Assembly (NCBI RefSeq): GCF_000264905.1
Contig: NW_006763152.1
Location: forward strand, 328,503 to 366,350
DNA: 37,848 bases
Source: Stereum hirsutum FP-91666 SS1
Lineage: Eukaryota; Basidiomycota; Agaricomycetes; Russulales; Stereaceae
Direction: 5' to 3'
Part shown: piece after piece, positions 32,932-37,848 of the stretch
Layout: each line of letters opens with the position of its first letter
How positions within the stretch are numbered: the stretch's first letter is position 1
The notes under the pieces: generated by a model
What the model was told of the DNA's origin: nothing
The model's database searches: none
The model's input: only the letters and a program-made list of their open reading frames with translations
Position numbers and translations under genes: made by a program

Positions 32932-33515
32932 AGTCGTTGGTGAGGAACGAATTCGAGTCCCTCTACGCAGCCAGTACTAGGGTACAAAGTCGAAGTGGGA
33001 GCCCGAGCAGGAGTGGTGTCGAGCGTTTGCTGAGAGCTATCAAGGTATCCTTCCAGAGACTAGGAGCCCGCCTTACACGCTGCACGCATCGCCCGTCGAA
33101 GAGCAAAACGGACTAAAACGAACAGCCTCAGTTCGAAGACCCTGACGACGTTACAGCACCTTACAGCACTCTGCAGCATGCATCAAAGCTGTCCAGCAGT
33201 CACATCAGCGTCAATCGGTTCGGATTCGCGAGTTTCGAAGAGTCTCTCGAAGCGCAAGCGCTTTTTTGTGAGCAAAGTGACCACCGGTGTATGTTTTCTT
33301 GGTGGTGGGTTTGGAAAAGGGGTTTCCGGAATTGTCCGAACGAAATAGACGGGTGTGGTTTGGGTGTGGCCCATGTGCGCCACGCAAACTTACATGGCAC
33401 GGTCGACTTTGAGAAGAGGATGATCGACTGTTCATTGAGTCTTCATACACATTACACTTTTGAACCACCCAAATCTAACGAAAATCGTATGACATCATAA
33501 CAAGACCGTAGCTCC
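32932..33515. other. Spacer between array copies 1 and 2
   Basis: Contains the copy 1 promoter and the copy 2 3' end. Short ORFs only; no repeat shared with the next spacer is evident. Confidence 0.5.
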
Positions 33516-34958
33516 TCACACTTCCGCCACCTCCGCCATCCTCTTCGCATAGACCGGAGGAACAATTTCAAGTCCAAGATCGTGTCCCTTCTCATCCGCC
33601 GAAACACCAGGAGATGCAACTATCATCGATAATTCAGTCGATGGCGGACGGTATGACGAGACTATCGCGAGGTCGAACATTGTCGCTGGCTTTTTATCCC
33701 GAGGGAACCAGCCCTTGAGAACAGAAAGAGGAGGGGGAGCAGGATTTGGACGGAAATTTGTCGATGGTGGGAGGATGAGTTGAGATTCGATGTCAATATT
33801 TTCGGATGCGTCGTTATGCGGGCGATCTGAGTCGTTCAAAGCCGTGGTCGCGTAAGGACGTGGCACTACTCCGGGACGGTCAGGTAGGGTGGCGCCGTCT
33901 CTCGGACTCTGAGCGTAGGTATTGGACGACGAAGACTTTGGAATCGCTGAAGATGAGGTATCTGGAGGCACGTTATGCGAAGATGCAACGTCGGTGGCGA
34001 AATCGTGGGCAGCATATTCTGGAGACATGACTTCCGCAGCGTCAGATGCTGCAACGACAGCAAGACTGAGATTTTCATTGTCCCCATTCGAAGCGTCGGA
34101 CGCTGGTGGAGGCTTGCTATCATGAGAAACGGGGTCTTCGGAGGCCGCTGCATGGTACGCCTCACGAGGAGGATTAGCCCCTGCTTCGAGAGCTTGGAGG
34201 TACGAGGGGAGATTAGCTGGCTGTGCAGCATTTGGGTCGACTTTGTCCTCGGAGGGCAGAGCATCTGGTGCTGTAAGAAGTGAGATCAGTAAATAGAGCG
34301 GTATTCAGCTTCCATATGAGCATACCTGTGCCCGCAGTGTTGCTCTGGATCCCGGTTTGTTCGTCGTATGTCGGCGATGCAGATACGGTCTGCGCATTTT
34401 TCACTGAAGAACGGTCGCTTTTTCGATCGTCCGTTTCATGTGTTCTACAAATCAAGGTCCAGCAGTCAGTGATTGGTAGAATCTAAGCCTGAAAAGGACA
34501 ATATACCGCGCTATCGATAGTAATAAATTCACTTCTACTATCCTCGCCAACACCTCCTTCCTCAGCCGTTCCATTTTCTTCACCACACCGCACACAGGCC
34601 ACATCACTCTCCCAACGCACGTTCCCCAAACATTCCCATTCCCTCCGCTCCCTAGATATCCCTCGTAGCTCTCCATACATCCCTTCATCTCGTCTACCAA
34701 CGCGTGCGACCTCGTTAGCGCGCTATGGACGGCGTGTCTCGTAGCCGGACATAATCGGTCATCGTCGTGTAGGTGTAGATGGATGTTCGTACGAGCACAG
34801 TCGATGATGTACGATAGACTGTCGACCTCACGCTTTAGAGATCGATACTCTTCGGCGGAGTTGATAGAACGATAGCAGGTGCTGAAGAGCGTCGTTGTGA
34901 TTTGGGCTAGAGCCAGAATGTCGCCGAATGCCCCGAAGGAAAAAGATAGGGAAGACAT
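33516..34958 (-). CDS. STAND-N-like helical-domain protein, array copy 2
   Basis: Second tandem paralogue and apparently intact. Exons 34958-34507, 34444-34326 and 34270-33516 give 441 residues with introns of 62 and 55 bases in phases 2 and 1, the same as copies 1 and 3. The N-terminal domain begins MSSLSFSFGAFGDILALAQI and includes Trp120 in RVMWPVCGVV followed by LRKEVLARIVEVNLLLS. The tail carries NLPSYLQALEAG, PRDKKPATMFDLAIVSS and ends LEIVPPVYAKRM. It is closest to copy 3 in sequence, and exon 2 is exactly 119 bases in both. No membrane segment or catalytic motif is seen. What partner or ligand it uses cannot be told from the sequence. Confidence 0.8.
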
Positions 34959-35974
34959 CGTGAGATCACAGACTGAGACAGTACTGGCAAAGGAGATGTG
35001 GGCGCTAGAAAGGAAGGGCTTTCAAGATGTGCAAAGAATATATATCAGCGAGAATCAAAGCGTAGCGACTGCATAGCCGATCGTGTACACAGCCTGTACG
35101 TCCATTCGATCGTCGCAGGAGTTCGAAATATTGTTGACAATAACATGGGTGGCTGTCTGGTGATTACAGCATCACAGCCAAGGGTAAAATTTCCAGAAAG
35201 TTCACGACCATACTGAGAGGTTCTCAGCACGTCGATATCCAGGCCCCGGGAAGCTCGTATGGGTCTCCCTGTGAAGTGGATATTTGAGGGGTGGATTTCG
35301 GAAGGTCGATCTCGAGAACTGCCCATGAGAATTCTTGACTTTCTCATTGAAACGAAGCAGAACCCCCAAATTAAGTGTTTTCTGCACTGGCAGAACCTTG
35401 GAGGCATACTTGGCGCTCGTAGGGGCCAAATACGGCCGAAAAAGTAGATATTTTAGGGCCAAATCCTGAAAATCGGACGGGGAGACCTTCATATGAGCTT
35501 CCCGGGCCCTCGATATCCACAGAGAAGACGACGTTGGAAGAGGCACAAGGTTCAACGAGCTTGGAAGCTCCCACCTGAGCTTGAATGTGCCTAAAAGCGA
35601 GGTCACGCAGCCTCACTTTCCATGTATTGACTTGGGCTACAACTTCGAAAGCAGTTCGGAGTCGTTGGACGATATGGGTTCAAGAGAAAAAGAGAGGCGG
35701 TCGCAAGGCGGTCGTCATCGAAGAAGGGCCTCCGGCAAGTCCCGCTAACAAGTTGTAGAGTGTGGCCGCTGAACGCCACATCCCGTTGAAACCGACTTAG
35801 GACATTCAGGACGGAAAATGGAGGATGAACCACCCTTGAAGATTCGAGGTTACGTTACTGAGCCATCAAAGAAAAGCTGAGAGTACTGAAAGCATAGCTA
35901 CACTATCCAACAACTTCATATCGGCGGTCTCTGAATCATAACGACCACGATAACTATTACCAGACCCTAGGTGC
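34959..35974. other. Spacer between array copies 2 and 3 holding a MITE-like repeat
   Basis: Includes the inverted repeat at 35234-35516. The remainder shows no supportable ORF. Confidence 0.5.
35234..35516. mobile_element. MITE-like element with about 40-base inverted arms
   Basis: 35234-35272 and the reverse complement of 35477-35516 both read GATATC, then AGG with CCCGGGAAGCTC, then TATG, then GGTCTCC-type sequence, with only a few mismatches and a short indel. Arms flank about 200 bases of non-coding sequence, total about 285 bases. No clear target-site duplication was identified. Short size, paired arms and absence of coding fit a miniature inverted-repeat element or the end of a larger repeat. 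Confidence 0.6.
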
Positions 35975-37271
35975 TCAAAACCTCGCCACGTCCACACCTC
36001 TCTGTGCGTAACTCAGAGTCGATGGTCCAATATAAGGACGCTTTCCATCCACTCTAGGAGAAGCCATGATGAGAGGGAACGCAGACGACCGCAGATGATG
36101 GGACGAAACCATTACGACGTCGAAAAGAGTGGCAGGCTTGTTTCGAAAGAAGCACGACCTTGGCAAAGATGGAGGACATTTTACGGAAAATTTGCTGGGA
36201 AGTGGTGGTGTGGTTGAATGGTAAAGCTGAGCTTCGATGTCGGTGGATGAATCGGACTGACAGCTTGTCGAGTCGCTGGAAGCTGTGAACTGAGTGGCGT
36301 CGGCCAAAGAGTCGACTTGAAGCCTTGTGCCACGATAGACAGATGGTGTGTTGCTATCGGCTGCGTTCGTATTGGTTCGAGATGCTCCGAAGGCTTTCAT
36401 CTCTGAGGACGCGATGGTCAGGGCCTCTTCCGGTGGAGAAAGTTCCTCCACTGTGCTCGTGGAAGCGGTGAGAGCATGAGACGGCCTGTCTCTGGAGTCG
36501 CTCCCTGCTCCGAGTGCTTGGAAGGGGGTGGAGAGATTGGTTGGCTGCGCAGCGTCCGGGTTAAGTTTCGGCGTGGAAGACAGGTTGTCTGAACCTGAAA
36601 TGATAGAGATAAGTAAAGGCTCATACCATGCTTCCAATAGCTTTACCTGTTTCCAAAGAAAGGCTATTGGCCTCAGTTCTTTTGCCATATCTCGGCGACG
36701 TCGATGTACTGTACATTTTGTCGACGGAAGAAGGTTCCATCTTCTTCTCATTCACTTCATTTACTCTGCAAAACAGAGATAATGAGAGGCGGTTGGAATA
36801 AAACCTCTTTCGAGGGAGAACATACCTCGCTGACGACGACATAAAATTCACTTCCACCATCCTCGCCAATACCTCCTTCCTCAACCCTTCCACCTTCGTC
36901 ATCACCCCACACACAGGTCACATCACCCTCCAAACACAGTCCCTCCAAAAATTCCTTCTGCGGCCATACCCTACACATCCTTCATAACCCTTCAGCAATC
37001 TTCCCATCTTCTCCAGCGACTCTCGCGACCTCGAGAAGGCGACGTGAATAGCGTATTTTGTCGCAGGGCTCATGTGCACGTCATCGTCCGAAGAGATGTT
37101 AGTGTGCGCGCAGTCGATGATGCACGACAGGCTATCAACTTCAGTTTTGAGAGAGCGATACTGGTCGGCTGAGTTGAAGGCACGATAGCAGGTAGTGATC
37201 AATGAGTATGCAACTTGGGCTAAAGCCGGGATATCGCCGAATGCTCCGAAAGAGAAAGTCAAGGAGGACAT
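35975..37271 (-). pseudogene. STAND-N-like helical-domain protein, array copy 3, with an in-frame stop
   Basis: Third tandem paralogue. Exons 37271-36826, 36765-36647 and 36594-35975 keep the intron positions and phases of copies 1 and 2 and total 395 codons in one frame. The start is MSSLTFSFGAFGDI. Codon 118 (36920-36918) is TGA where copy 2 has TGG for Trp120 and copy 1 has Trp134, within the sequence RVM-stop-PVCGVM. After it the reading is open to the normal end, with LRKEVLARMVEVNF, NKPATLFDVVMVSSHH and STLSYAQRG. The tail motif LPSY of the other copies is replaced by LSTP. Unless the stop is read through or is an assembly error, only the first 117 residues are made. Confidence 0.8.
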
Positions 37272-37546
37272 CGTCGATTCACAGATTGTTGAACTGAAGG
37301 TCACAGGGCAGTGAGTGAGGGGAAAGAAGATGCTAGGTAGGCCAGGATGTGGGACAAGCGGCGCACCCAAGCGATTGCCTGATTCGGACGGAACCGCCCC
37401 GTTGGCTCACTCGTCCGCCACGCGTCTCGCGCGACTTGGGAGAGCGAGAACGTCGACGCGCCGCTAGCTACATTGTAGCTTCATCGTAGATAGATAGTCT
37501 ATCAATAATAAAACAATAATATATGTCTAGTAGCCCGCTAAAAGTA
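37272..37546. other. Region between array copy 3 and the right-edge gene
   Basis: Promoter side of copy 3. Near 37465-37480 lies AGCTACATTGTAGCT, a hairpin-capable palindrome, followed by AT-rich sequence that is probably the 3' UTR of the minus-strand ORF at the edge. Confidence 0.4.
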
Positions 37547-37848
37547 CTACATTGATTTGAAGGATTTCTTTCTTTTTTGCTTTGGCTGAGGTGAGGGATT
37601 GAGTATAGATTCGTCGGAGATTGAATCGGACCTTGCACGCGACTTGTTCAACTTGCGTTTAGGGGCCGACGTCGTCCTGCTTGGGCGTTGTGGCGTTGTC
37701 GGTGCCTCCACCTGTGGCGGTCCTGCATCCTCTGTCTCTGGCTGACTTTCTATGGTTGTGAACTCGGTTGTGAGACGCTCTAGCTGGTCACAAAGAGCCT
37801 TGACATGTGTCAAGGCCAGCTGTGCCTTTTGATAGATCTTGTGGTTGT
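37547..37848 (-). CDS. C-terminal part of an unrecognised basic protein (cut by the window)
   Basis: The minus-strand reading is open from the window edge to TAG at 37549-37547, about 99 codons with no start inside. The first ~35 residues look like a coiled coil (ALTHVKALCDQLERLTTEF). The remainder is Pro/Ser/Thr-rich with two basic clusters (APKRKLNKSRARS and KQKRKKSFKSM) that resemble nuclear localisation signals. It may be the tail of a nuclear protein or of a transposon-encoded protein. The family is not identifiable. Confidence 0.45.
   Translation of the reverse strand, partial: NHKIYQKAQLALTHVKALCDQLERLTTEFTTIESQPETEDAGPPQVEAPTTPQRPSRTTSAPKRKLNKSRARSDSISDESILNPSPQPKQKRKKSFKSM

Overview
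The window looks like nuclear DNA of a filamentous basidiomycete, most likely an agaricomycete. Almost every gene is split by short GT-AG introns of about 50 to 90 bases, and the gene families are typical of that group: a TPR-CHAT protein, a DUF6533 membrane protein, two many-exon membrane dipeptidases and a COMT-type O-methyltransferase. Exon models below were assembled by hand from splice consensus and reading phase. Genes called confidently keep frame across every junction unless stated otherwise.

Left part (1-9.6 kb). A possible gene tail is followed by a TPR-CHAT caspase-like gene (1102-5319). An 1186-base solo-LTR-like insertion with a perfect 5-base target duplication interrupts it. 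After about 1.5 kb with only a weak spliced candidate comes membrane dipeptidase gene 1 (6911-9620, ten exons).

Middle (9.6-24.5 kb). This stretch is gene-poor and rich in relics. It holds an unrecognised three-exon gene (10291-11721, minus), an inverted fragment of the dipeptidase-1 promoter and start (13429-13640), a small membrane-protein gene with an apparent one-base frame break (14296-14615), a DUF6533 tail fragment (16236-16529), a complete O-methyltransferase (16807-18783, minus, ten exons), a DUF6533 membrane protein with one junction that does not keep frame (20313-22135, minus), and a 35-base inverted repeat around 0.53 kb.

Right part (24.5-37.8 kb). Membrane dipeptidase gene 2 (24761-27287) has the same ten-exon structure as gene 1. 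Then come a tRNA-Phe, an intronless basic and serine-rich gene, a tRNA-Lys-like sequence, and a mitochondrial enoyl-CoA hydratase (29800-30999, minus). Last is a tandem head-to-tail array of three related genes (31304-37271, minus). Each has an N-terminal helical domain resembling the fungal STAND N-terminal domain and a disordered tail with short conserved motifs, but no NTPase. The third copy has an in-frame stop at the codon for an otherwise conserved Trp. A MITE-like inverted repeat lies between copies 2 and 3, and a truncated basic ORF leaves the right edge.

Two themes stand out. The dipeptidase pair plus its relic shares GATA-factor sites and an acidic dileucine signal, which suggests nitrogen-regulated vacuolar or endosomal peptide hydrolysis. 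The other theme is possible cell-death or allorecognition-type genes (a CHAT protease and the STAND-N-like array) caught in birth-and-death evolution, with one copy broken by an LTR and one by a nonsense codon.
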